Part shown: piece by piece, positions 12,101-24,100 of the stretch
How the letters are laid out: each line of letters begins with the position of its first letter
Numbering within the stretch: position 1 is the first letter of the stretch
Source: Oscheius dolichura
Taxonomy: Eukaryota > Nematoda > Chromadorea > Rhabditida > Rhabditidae
NCBI GenBank assembly: GCA_932521035.1
Contig: OW051492.1
Coordinates: forward strand, 868,001-932,000
Direction: 5' to 3'
DNA length: 64,000 nucleotides
Position numbers and translations under genes: made by a program
Notes under the pieces: generated by a model
Database searches by the model: none
What the model was told of the DNA's origin: nothing
The model's input: only the letters and a program-made list of their open reading frames with translations

Positions 12101-15100
12101 CGATCGACCGGACACAAATAACGGCGGCTCCGTGGTCAAGAGAAAATCATTGAGGTCAGTTCAACTTCTCTCCCATTTTTCCCTATTTTCCCGGGTTTTA
12201 TACAATTTAAAAAGAGTATAATTTGGGTTAAGCCCAAAGAGCACCCTACCCCGGCGGCCGGCCGGCAGAGGGAGGACGGCCTCCTCCTCGCCACGCACAC
12301 TCGAAACTGTTTTGTTTGCAATCGCGGTTGATGACGGCCACGGGGGCATATTTCGGCACGGGAGGACGGGGAGCACGGGGAGGACCGGCAGTCCGGCCGG
12401 ATAACCCCTTTAAAACAGTTTTAAGACGCTGGGATACTGTAAAATTTAGCGACAACATGGAAAAGGACCTGGCAATGGGTTACTGTAAGGAAATTTTGGC
12501 GTTTAACCCATTTGCCGCCAAATTGAACCATTTTTTGGATTCAACAACTGCTAGAAGATACGGTAGCCAATATTTTCAAGATTAGGATCCGGTAATTTGT
12601 GAAAAAATGAAAATAGGCTGAGAAATGGGTTACTGTATGAACTACCCCATTTTCAACCGACGTTGACCATTTGGCGCCCATTTGACTTTCCTTTCTCGCA
12701 TTTTCTCCCCCTCGCAGTCCTTTAAAAATGTGTGTAGGTGGCAGTTTTTGACTTCCTTGTCTCGTCCGGATGATTCTAACCAGAACAGCCTCCCCCTCTA
12801 ATTGGACCCAAGAGGGCCAAAAAGAGCAGAGAGGTTTGGGTCAAATTTAAGTCATTAGAGGTCCGGCGAGGGGTCCATTAGGGCTCAAAAAGCTCTTTCT
12901 CTCCCGGTTGTTAGTTTCCTGACCCTCTCGAACATTTAAAAATGCTTTTATTACCTTTAAAAAACGGAGCTGTGGCTCTTCTGGCTGTGGTTCTTCTGGC
13001 TGTGGCGCTTTTGGCTGTCTAACTGTGGCACGCTTTGGAGACCAAAATAGTCGGAATTACCCCCAAATTTGTTTCTTTTTGTTCTTTCTCCGTAGTCCAA
13101 TGTTAGCACAGGGAAAAAGAGACACAGTAACAAGAGAAAACGCGAGAAAAAAGTTCGCCCATTTTCTATTTTCCCACTAGAGATGTTGTCGTTTTTACCG
13201 TTCCCCCGATACTTGATAATATCCTTGTCTTGACTTCCTTTCCTCGTAATTTTTCCCGATAATTTTTAATTTTTCCTACTTTTTACTTCCTCCTCAGTGT
13301 TTTAAGAAATCATATCAACCCGGATGAGGGGGTGTTTGTTTTCATTTCTCGATGCTCCCAGTATTCGGAGGAAGAGGAGGAGGAGGTGGCAAACAATTTT
13401 CCCCCGGGAGAGATCATTTTGTAATCTTTATAATTTATTAAAATTTTAATTAACCCTAACATTTAAAAAGATCAAAAGAGCGGGAAAAGAAGTGTTCGCT
13501 TTTTGTGAAAAAATGATGAGAAGCTGTTTTGGAGCGGGAGATATATGTCTCCCTTGAGAGCCAGAAGGGACATATCCTTTTTGGACTTTTGGCGGGATGT
13601 TTTTGAAATTTATTGATATCAATGGCAGAAGAATGGAAAAAAAATACATAAAAACCAATAAATTCGAAAAAAGGTGTCTAATTGTGGCGCGGCTGCTGTC
13701 TAGCTGTGGCTTCCAAATTCGCCAAGACCCCGTTTTTGGTGAAAATAACAGTATTTTTCTTATTTTCTTACTATTTTAGTCCATAAAAACATCAAATTCA
13801 TAGATCTTCGCTCCCTGGCCGGTCTATTTAAAAGTGCTCTATTCTTCCAGACTCCCGGGGCATTCCGGAGCCGTAAACATAAACTCCTTTTCAATCAAAA
13901 TCGCTCCCGTATGCAAAGATCTCGGGGCAATTCAATTTTATTAATTTCTTTCTATTTTCTCCCGGCTGATATGATAAACACAACAAGAAGTTATTTTCTC
14001 TCTTGGGAGGTCAAAAAGAGAAGACTGTTTATTAGTCTGGGGAGCTGTACTTTTCAAGGAGAGCTGTCTAGTTGTGGCTGTCTCACTGTCTAACCGCGGC
14101 TCCATTTTCTAAAAGTTTTCTAACTGTGGCACCCTATACTTCTTTTTCCCTGCTGTCTAATTGTGGCTCATTTTTTCAAACTGTCTAGTTGCGGCTAAAA
14201 ACTGTCTAACCGTGGCTCTCAATTTTTTCCTCCTTTTGGTGTCAAATTGATTTTCGGTGAAAAAAAACTGCGGGCGAAAAGTTTCCTGACTAGATTCTGG
14301 TGCGCTGTGGCTCTTCCCGCTGTCTAGTTGTGGCACTCTTACTGTCTAACTGTGGCTCTCAATTTTTGCCATCTTTTGGCACCAAAATGATTTGCACTGT
14401 AAAACTGCGGGCAAAAAGTTTCCTGACCAGATTCTGGTGGCTGTCTCGCTGTCTAACTGTGTCTCTCCCTCCCACTCGCTGCTAACTTAAAAAGTAGACC
14501 ATAGACTACAAATTACCTCCTCCTTTTCCGCTGTTTATCTAGAAGATTAGGGTCTGTGTCTGTCCGAACACCGGTTAGAATTATTTCTTGTGAGTCACCC
14601 GCCGCCGGTCCCGGTCCCCCCTCTGTCCTCTACGTGTGATCGCCCGTTTCGCCCAGTGAACTCGTTCTTCTTTTCTACCACGGAGAGAGACAGAGACGGC
14701 CGGCGGGGCTGACACAGTGCAAAAGACACGCCAACAAGAGGAAAAGACCCGTCTCTCTTTAATCTTATTTTTCTCATTTTTTTCTTAATTTTTTCTATTT
14801 TTCTATTTTTTTTACCGTAATCCAGTCCTTTAAGATCACTTAAAGTGATATTTTCTGCAGAAAACGGCGAAAATCGAACCCTCGGCAGATTGCTATCAAG
14901 GACGGGCCACGCGGAACGAACTTTCAACATTTTCTGATTTTTAACCTCATTTTTTTCCCTAATTTTTTGTATTAACGCCTTCAAAACTTCTTGAATTGTA
15001 GCTAGAATGTTTCAAAACCCAACCAGAGCTCATTTTCTGGTCTTTCAGCTCCCTTGGAGGCAATTAGCCCACTTGTTAGACTGTTCCGGGTCCCGCGGTC

Positions 15101-18100
15101 TTATTTTATTGGAAACTCCATCATTTTTTTGAATTTTCACAATCTGTCGCCGAATTTTAATCTAGAAACCCAAAAAATATAGGAAAATCCGATTTTAGCG
15201 CAAAAACTGAACGGTTTTTACAAAACGCACGCTAATTTAATAATACGCGCGCGCTGTTCTCACACCTGTAAATAGCGTGCACTGAAAATTTATTTTTGTA
15301 TTATTTTCGGAATTATCTTGTTTATTTTCATTTTTCTAGGTTGTTTTTGATAAGAAAAGCCATACAATTGAGCAGACCTTTAATTGTGAAGGTTTCCTTG
15401 TTTTTTCCGCTACAATTAGACAGCCACAGCTAAACAGCCACAGTTTGACCGCCACAATTAGACAGCTGCCTTTTCGAGGCCATTCTCTATTTCCGTCCCG
15501 TTTCTCCTCATAATTTCTTCGTCTTCTCCCTTTTCTCTCACTGTTTCTCTCCTTTTTCGTGACGTCACCCCCTGCCCACAGGAACAAGATTCTCTTTATA
15601 GGTGATTTGTGTTTGTGTCACTCTCTCCCACCCGCGTGTTTCTCCCTCCTTCTGTTACTGTAATTAGACACAAACAGTCAGAGGTCCTACCACGAAGAAG
15701 TTCCCACCGGAAGACAATATGCCCTGTGGAAATCTACTTCCACGCTGTAAAAGCAGCCTAAAACGGATGAGGTAGTCATACTGTAGCCATAGATTTGAAC
15801 TAAACATTTTCCCGGCAGTTGGAATTTTCAAATTTTTCAAAAGAAAAAACGGCGGGAAATGAGAAAATACGCGCAATTCAAATAATTGGTTCAAAATGTC
15901 GTTTTTTCCGGGGTTTTTGTAATTTTTTTGGGTCTTGGAGGGAAATAATGAAGAAAGATCTTCATTTGGTGCACTTTAATTGGGTTTGTTTTCATATTTT
16001 CCCGCTCCTTCTAAATTTCAAGGTCACGAACCTGAAACTTGGAGCGGGGGCAGGAATGGGTGGTGGAATTGTTTACTACTCTTTTCAATAAAAAAAAGTT
16101 CTCCCCCTCATTTGCCGAGAAAAATAAGGAGGAATGTAGCTTTTTTCTGGGAAAAAAAGAGCAGAAAACTGAGTTATTGGTTTTTGGCGCGCCACAGTTA
16201 GACAGCCAAATTATCAGGCGCTGTCTAACTGTGGCTCTCTGTAGTTTTTCAACGCAAAATGGAGGGGCTTGAATGATTTTAAGGCTCGTTTAAAGGTCTA
16301 ATTTGGTGGTTCTGTGGTGTTTGGAACCACAATTAAACAGCTGGATAGAAAATAACACGTTGGCTGTCTAACTGTGGTTCACTGCAGTCTACCAAAACTG
16401 TCATTTTAATACTTTTTCCCCTCCGATTTAAATGACTAATTATCCTTTTTTTCTGGCGACCTTTCCCCTCTTTGGCATGTCTGTCTGTCTGAAGAGGAAA
16501 TGAGGTCTCTCCCCGGCCTCTTTTTCACCCAGGGCGTGTGTGTCAAAGTCTCCTCCTCCAGGCCCTCCCCCCTTACCCGGAGGGGCCGGAGGGGGAGAGT
16601 TTTTACTTTTAAACTGCGCCACAAATAGACATCCAAAAGTTTCCACGCCCGCCACAGTTAGACAGCCAGAGTCAAAAAAATAGAAAATTTGGCTGTCTAA
16701 CTGTGGCGTATTCTTCCCTCTATCGTCTCCAAATTAAATTGGGAAAACACTCCATTTTTCTTAATTTTTTTGCTGTTAATATTAATCGGTCCAGCCCCTC
16801 TGCCCCCTTTTTTTCTTCTTCTGCAACTGCATAAATAATCAGTTCCCGAGAGCCCCCCTCTCTGACACCACACCTCACACGCAAGAGAGGGGCTGCATGT
16901 GATTATCTGCCGAATATAATTTCGACCCTTTCCATTATTGATGAGAAGTGGCCGCTTCCGCCTCATTTTAAAAGTTTATTCTCTAAACCGCCACAGTTAG
17001 ACAGCTGCGACGGCCAAAAGCGCTGAATTACGCGCGCTACCGTAATCAAATCGCATTAAACGGCTTTTTACCATCCAAAGTTTAGTTAGACAGCGCTGTC
17101 TAACTGTCTTACTGTGTCTACCGTAAACCTCCATTTCCCGCCATTTTCCCTCCAAATTAGACCTTTAACCCCCAAATTTTCTCACGTCTATAGTCTACTC
17201 ACTCTCCTCAACTGACAACGGAAGAACTCCGTGCTCTCTTAAAAGCGGCAAGGGGTTTTAGTGAGCACATGCGGGGCTCGAGCTCACAAATCAATATTTC
17301 CAGGCAGGCGGCCGAGGAGGGGGCTCCCCTCTCTCGCCAGCGTGTGAAGAAGGGGGGCTGGCTGGCTGGCCATAACTAACAGACATATAGAGAAGGGGAG
17401 CTATACTTAATAGGAAGAGGAAGGGGAGGAGGCCTCTTTTTGGGCGGCAGGGCCTAATTTCTCTGCCGCTGCACCCGTAAATTCTCGGCAGCTGGGAGGA
17501 CGGGAAAGCGCGCGCTCTGGAATACCAAAACGATCAGCTGCCGAGATTTTACGGGTGCGGGCGCGCGTCTTCCAGGGTTAGCCAATTGGCTGCGTAACTG
17601 TGGCTCTTTCTCCAAAAATATTCTCCCAGCCGCCAAAACCAGTTTTCAAATTTGGTCGTTTTCAGGCGCATTTTTGCGAACTCAACAAAAGAGCAGAAGA
17701 ATAGCAGCAGTTCCTCCTCGGCCGCCGCCGCCCCTGCTCCCGTTCCAGTCTCCTCCTCGTCGTCAGCCAACCAGGTCAGTCTTTTATTCTCTTCTCTCTA
17801 TTTCTCTCTTTTCTTCCATTTTCCCAAAAACTTTCCCAGAGGGTGGTCAGGCACACACAAATGGTGCCTAATTGACGACTCGGCTCTCTCTCTCAGTAGT
17901 TTCTCGGCGGCTCTTCAAGTATTGGCAGAGGCTGGGAGACAAGTCGTGGGAACCGGGAAGGGGTCCCTCATTCTCTGTTTATTTTCCCGTTTTCCCCTGA
18001 TTTACAGAAGAAAAAAGGGAGGAAATCTTCCAAAATTGGCCAGTTTTCTGGTCATTTTCCCCGAATTTTGACCCTAAAAATGGAAAAATCAGCTCTCATC

Positions 18101-21100
18101 CTTGAATTCTAGTCTTTTTCTTCCTGCTCCCACACCCGTAAAATTTCGGCAGCTAAATGGTCTTTTATCAAGCGGGCGCGCTTTTCAGTCCCTTTTGCTG
18201 CCGAGATTGTACGGGTGCAGGCGCGCAATGTCAAAAACCGCCCAAAACCCAAAATGGGCCTATAATTCCCAATTTTTTACTCCAAATCCGTTTTTCTTGG
18301 AATTTTCTTGAGAATTTGAAGATTAGAAGACATTTTTCCGCCTTTTTAGCTTTAAACCCAGCCCAAGAGAGTCGTTTTTTCCCTCAATAATTCAGCATTT
18401 TTTCCCGTCCGTCTGGCTACCAGAATGGGTCCTCCCCCGCTCCCTTTTTTAGTCAAAGAACCAGCTTTTCTCACGCGTTTTCTTCCCATGAAAATAAATT
18501 GAAAAGAAGAAATCCCAGCCGCCCGGGAAAGGCCCCGATTAGCCTTATTTTTTCTCCAGCTTCTTCTCTAGATTTTTGGTTTTTCTCGAAGTTTCCGTCC
18601 TCCTGCTCCTCTGCTCCCTTTCCCTCTCCGGGGCGGCGTGTTCTGATTCCTAATCTCTTCAAAGACGAGCCGAGGAGGGACTAAGAAGCCGCAAATTGGA
18701 AAAATAATCCGAATATTAGGAGGAGGAGGACGGGAGATGGACGGAGGGAAATCTTATGTGGAACTGACGTGGGAACCAAGGGAGGGACCAATCGGGAATA
18801 GACCAGAAAAATGGAGAAGACTCTTTCCAACATTTTAGGGATTTTCATGGTTTTCCCAGAAATTCGGGAGCGCCACAGTTAGACAGTTAGACAGCGAGCT
18901 GGGGTAGAAAGGGCCACAGTTAGACAGCCAAAAACCATATTGTTCTGTATTTCTCGAAATAGTGACCATTTTTTTGTAATTTTGGCCACAGTTAGACTTC
19001 CGAAAAGGGAAAAAAACCACAGTTAGACAGCTACAACCCATAATTCACCACATTTCTTGAAATAATGGAAAGTTATCACCCAATTCTGGTCACAGTTATA
19101 CAGCCAGCTGTGGTGCTCGCCGTGATGAGAAACGAGCCACATTTAGACAGCCAAAAAGAGCAAAGAGGCCCAGTTTTTGCCTTTTCTTCATAATATTCGT
19201 ATTTTGGCCTCTTCTCTCGTCTCTCCGGCGCTGCTTCTGCCCCACCTCCGCTGTTTACGAGGTCCACTTTGATGCAATTACCGGAGGGAGAGGAGGGGGG
19301 CTCTCCCCCTCGCCCCTCTCTCCCGCTCTGCCCTCTTCCCCCCAATGCTCAAAACCCAGTCATTTCAAATTATGCGGGGGGCGTTTTTGAAAATATTAGG
19401 TGGCGGGATTTATTACCCGCTCCGCCCTCGGCGCCGAGGCTTTTATTACCTCGCAGGCCTTCCTCTCTCCTGGCATTTTAATAATCTTAACTCTGGGGGA
19501 GGCCAAAATCCACCATCCCGCCCTCTTCAGCTGTCCAACTGTGGCTCCTATTCCTTCTCACGGCACGCGCCACAGTTCTGGCTGTCTAACTGTCCAACTG
19601 TGGTTGCAACTTCTCAAAAAAACGAAAAACAAGAAATGTGGCATCAAACATCTGTATAAATAGTTCCTTTCCATTTCTGGCTGTCTAACTGTGGTCCCTT
19701 TTTCTTCAATCAACGCGCGCTACAGTTCTCGTTGTCTAACTGTGGCTGTCTTTTCTCTTCTTCTCCTCTTAATTCCCGGGGCTTGGAGGGTTCTCCCGAA
19801 CCTTCCCGCTGCCTTTTTGAATAAGATTGAAATGCAACCCGACACGCTATGCTGGTTTCGGGGCGGCGGCCGGGGGATCCGGAGGGGGCCGGAGGGGGCA
19901 GGGAGAGAGATGATTAGCCTCACCAATTGGCTTGTTTACCTAAGGGGACCCCCTCCTCTTCTTCATCCAGTCATTTTTCTCCCTATCCTTCATTTAAAAA
20001 TACGAAATTTCCCGTTTCAGGAACCATCAACCGCCACAGCTGCCACAGCACAACAGCCACAGCCACAGCAGCAGACAAACAGTTTACTTCCAGCTGAGGT
20101 AGGCCGGTCTCTCTTTTTTGTTGTTAGGAGGGCAAAAGGACGAGGGATTGCCTCTTTGAGACCTGTTTTGACATTGAAAGACGTAAGGGGAACGACGACA
20201 GCAGGGAGGGGGTAGCATCGATTTTGGACGGTCTCGTGAATCTTCTTTTCCCGCCAGACACGGAGGAATCTTCTTTTCGAGACTTTTCGCCTCTTTTTGA
20301 CTCGGAAAATAGGATTTGGCCGTCTAGTTGTGTAACTGTGGCTTCCGTTTTCTATTTTACTCTTCTCAATTTCCCAATTAACGCAGATTAGCCCAAAAAC
20401 CCCTAAAAAATCGAGAAAAAAACCCTGCCACAGTTAGACTGCGACTGTCTAGCTGTCTAACTGTGGCTGGGGGGAATAAATTAGTTTTTACCGGGTTCTC
20501 GGCTATTTTTCTCATTTTTTTTCTTATTTTCAACCATCTCCATCCCTAATTAGACTTTATTATGGTAAAAACTAGCCAAAAAAAGTACAATAAACAAAAA
20601 CGCTACAGCGATGCAGCCACAGTTAGACAGTTAGAAAGCGAAATCCTCCACCGCGCCGGGAAATCCCCGTTCTGCGTCATTTTCCTCCCATTTTTTTTCT
20701 AGAAAATAGTCTGTCAAGCGCAGAAAAGGGTGCTGGAGATGGCAGGGGCCATCTTGTTCCATCCCCCACGCCATTTTCCAAGAAAAGGGGAGAAGACTAG
20801 GTTCTGAGGCAGAGGAGGTCTCTGATCATCATCCCGAGCTCTCTCCACTCTTGTTTTCAATTGCATCAAATCTCTCTCTCTCTCTCGAAGAGGGGAAGAC
20901 AAAGATTGTTCTTCCCTGCCCCTTTCCTTTTTAAAAGACGAGAAGAAGGGAGGAGGACCCGTCCCCGGCCGCCCCCTACTTTGCCTAATCCTGATTACTG
21001 GGCTCAGTGTCCCCCCTCCAGTCCCTCTGCCCCCCTCCCCCGTCTGATCTCGTCTTTTCCTTATTCTTCTTTGTAATCAAAAATGGAAATTTAAAGGACT

Positions 21101-24100
21101 GGAAGGGATACAAAAGTACACAATTCCTGAAACCAGTTTAGCGGGCAACCGGGGAAGGAGAAAGACTTGGTGTCGAAAAGCGCCACAAGTGGCAACATCT
21201 CACTATTCATAACCAGAACTTTCCCTCTGGGACCCTTTTGGTTCATTTGTATGCGAATATAGCTAACAATTAACCACAGTTAGACAACCAAAAGGGGAAA
21301 ACTAGTTCAAGACGACGAAAAATTGACTTATTTCTCCATTTTCCCGGGTACGATGTCTAACTGTGGCTTTCTGGCTGTCTAATTGTGGTTTTTGTCACAA
21401 TTAAACAGCTAAAATAAGAAACACCCTCTATTTTATCTAAAGAAATCCCAATAATTAGCCAATTCCTCATTCTCCCCCGCACTTTACGGTCTCGCTGTTT
21501 AGTTGTGGCTCTTTGGTTGTCTAGCTGTCTAACTGGTTTTTTCCCTTCTCAAACCTCAAAAAATAGCGTTCAAAGACCGCTTAATCTGCTCATCATTCGG
21601 TCTAGGACGCTTTATACTTTGTCCATTTAAATGAGAGGCCTCATCCTCCCCCTCAAAAGGGGTCCTTCAATCTTAGTTTCCTTATTTGTCTGGCGCCACA
21701 GTTAGACAGCCAAGTCGTATAATTTCCTCGTCTAAATCCACCCCCACTGGGGGAACTACCCCGCCAGTATTACATATCTATCTACGTCATTGAAATAATT
21801 AAATTTATTTAATTGTGTCTATTTTCAGGTGCCCGTGATAGTCAGCAGCGCTCCGGACACAACGCCGGCAGACGACGAGCCTCTTGAAGGTTGGTTCTTT
21901 TTTTAATGGGTCCCGGAGGGATTAAAATGTTACCTTCTCTTTTTTCTCGCTAGATTCCCGCCTTAATAGGTTTCAAATAACCCGCCTAAACAACCCAGGC
22001 GAGGAGAGAGAGAGAGAGCCCCGATTCCTGACCTACTAAGCTTCCTTTTGGATAGCAATCATCCGTAGAAATGGGGTGGGAGGGCAGAGAGAGAGACACA
22101 CGACCAGAGACGACAACCACCATCTATGGTCACCTTTTTAGAGAAAAAAAAATGGAGAAAATAGCCTTTTATTGGGGAATTTCAGGGGAAAATTCACTTT
22201 TTGGGGCACTGTAGGAAAAAGAGGGAGCGCCACAGTTAGACAGTGAGAGAGCCACTTTTCTAAAAAAATATGGGCCGCAGCGCTGTGGCTCCATCAAAAC
22301 TGGAATTTGGGCAAGAAAACGCTCTTTTTGGATACTGTAGCCCATTGGAAATCCCACAGTTAGACAGCCGCTCTGATCAAGCTCAAAAAATGACCAATTT
22401 CTCGATTTCCCCCCATTTGGCTGTCTAATTGTGACTTTTTCGGTTGTCTAACTGTTTAATTGTGGCTATGTGCTGTGGCTCTTTCTGAAGGGTATTTACC
22501 CCCCCCCCCCCCCCCCCCCCCCAAATCGCCTTCGAAGAGTCTCAAACGGAAGAGGGAACTCTCCTGTCCTTCTAATTTCGAGTGGATGTCAATCTCCCCT
22601 TCCCTCCTCCCAACTATCCCCCTTCTTTTTCTAATTTTTCTCTCTTTTAGGTCTTCCCCCGCCCATGGAAGAGCTGTCCCTCAACAGCACAGCAGCACAC
22701 ATGGTCAGTTCTTTTTTTATTAGAAGAATATTTAAAGGACCGTGACGGGAACCATCCAGCCATTAAAAGCGAAATAGAGGCGATTATTTATGGGTGTTTT
22801 AGTCGGGGAGACTAAGGATTAAAGACTGGTTTCGAAGGGAGTCGACCTTCTGGGGGGAAGCTCTTAATCCGATCGATGAATAGCCCTCGTCCCCATTGGG
22901 TTCCTCCTCTTTTTCTACTCTTTCTTCACATTTTGAAAGGGTGTCTTTAAAATGTAATTAAAGGTCTAAAAGAAGAAGAGGAAGGAGGAAGGGAGAGGAT
23001 GCCGCCCTCTTGTCTAGTTGTGGTGAAATTTTTTGAGTGGAGGAGGCTGGGAGGGTTCAAGTGGATCAGAATGGGGAAATTCCGAGAAGGAAGAGGGGAT
23101 TTTTGATCAGAAGAGGATGAAAATGGAGAAAATGGAGGAAAAGAGCCACAGTTAGACAGTTCAAACAGTTGGCTGTCTAACTGTGGTGCGCCAGTTGTGT
23201 AACTGTGGCGCAAATTTCCCTCCGAAAAAGGTGAAAAGTGACCAAATAGTGCAGTAATTTCCTGAAAACGGTAGAATTCGCTAAATTATGCGCTAAAATC
23301 CTCTAAAAGAACCATAGCTTCCACAGCCGGCTGTCTAGCTGTCTAACTGTGGCTGTCCCTAAACTTCCTCCAAAAATCCGCCGTTTTTGTCTAAAAATCC
23401 CCTCAAAAACCCTGCTCCACTGCTTTCCATTTCGTGCAAAAGGGTCGAGTTCCTTTTTTCGGGAGTCAGATGGGTTCGGGGGTCCGCGGCGTCCGTCCGT
23501 CTGCCGCAAAAGAGAGCGGGCCCCCGAGAGAGAAGGGGAAGAGGAGAGGAGCCTGCTCCTAATGAGATTTGGCGCCTCGTCGTTTCGAGCCATTCTTTTC
23601 TTCGTCTTTTTGTCCCCCCGCTGCCGAACTGCTCCTGCCAGCCCGTCCGGCTCAAAGGGTTCTCTCTATTCTCCCTGTTCTTCTAGTCTAAATGGAACTT
23701 GTCCTTCCTACTCCGAGTAACGGGCATCTATTGGTAAGAAAACCACTTCAGGAGATAGCTCAGGCTCTGCTGATTACTGTAGTCCAAAAATTTCGCTTCA
23801 GGAACCTTTAAAAACCTTTAAAAATCAAAAAATAAGCTTAAAACGGGGTCAAGGGTGTTCGCGCGCCCGCACCCGTAAGATCTCGGCAGCTGGGCGGTAT
23901 TTCGCGCGCGCGCCTACGGTATCCAATATAAGGGCTAGAAATCGAATTTGAAAGTCTAAAATACCATCTTTAATGTGTATTTTTTTATAGAATGAAGAGA
24001 CGAAAGAAGGCTCAATTCGAGAAGAGGAGCCGGAACCGCCAAAAGCTGATGAAAAGACACCGGAAGAGGTTGCCCGCTTCAAGCGACAGTAAGTCTTTTT

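Larger units (their letters stand above)
12155..17665. other. 5.5-kb unc-73 intron rich in the 15-mer repeat
   Basis: No supported exon is seen. The stretch carries many copies of CTGTCTAACTGTGGC and variants on both strands, densest at 13.67-14.47 and 16.19-17.11 kb, plus one 87-bp palindrome. ORFs up to about 130 codons occur but are low-complexity and lack flanking splice sites. Confidence 0.6.
17775..21828. other. Two unc-73 introns flanking the 20021-20098 exon
   Basis: Apart from the 78-nt Gln/Ala-rich exon at 20021-20098, I see only repeats: 15-mer clusters at 18.87-19.15, 19.53-19.75, 20.32-20.64 and 21.27-21.72 kb, and one 87-bp palindrome at 18132-18218. Confidence 0.6.

Noticed and set aside
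19691..20215. 174-codon + strand ORF as an independent gene
   Set aside because: It contains the genuine 78-nt exon at 20021-20098; the rest is intron on either side, with 15-mer repeats inside.
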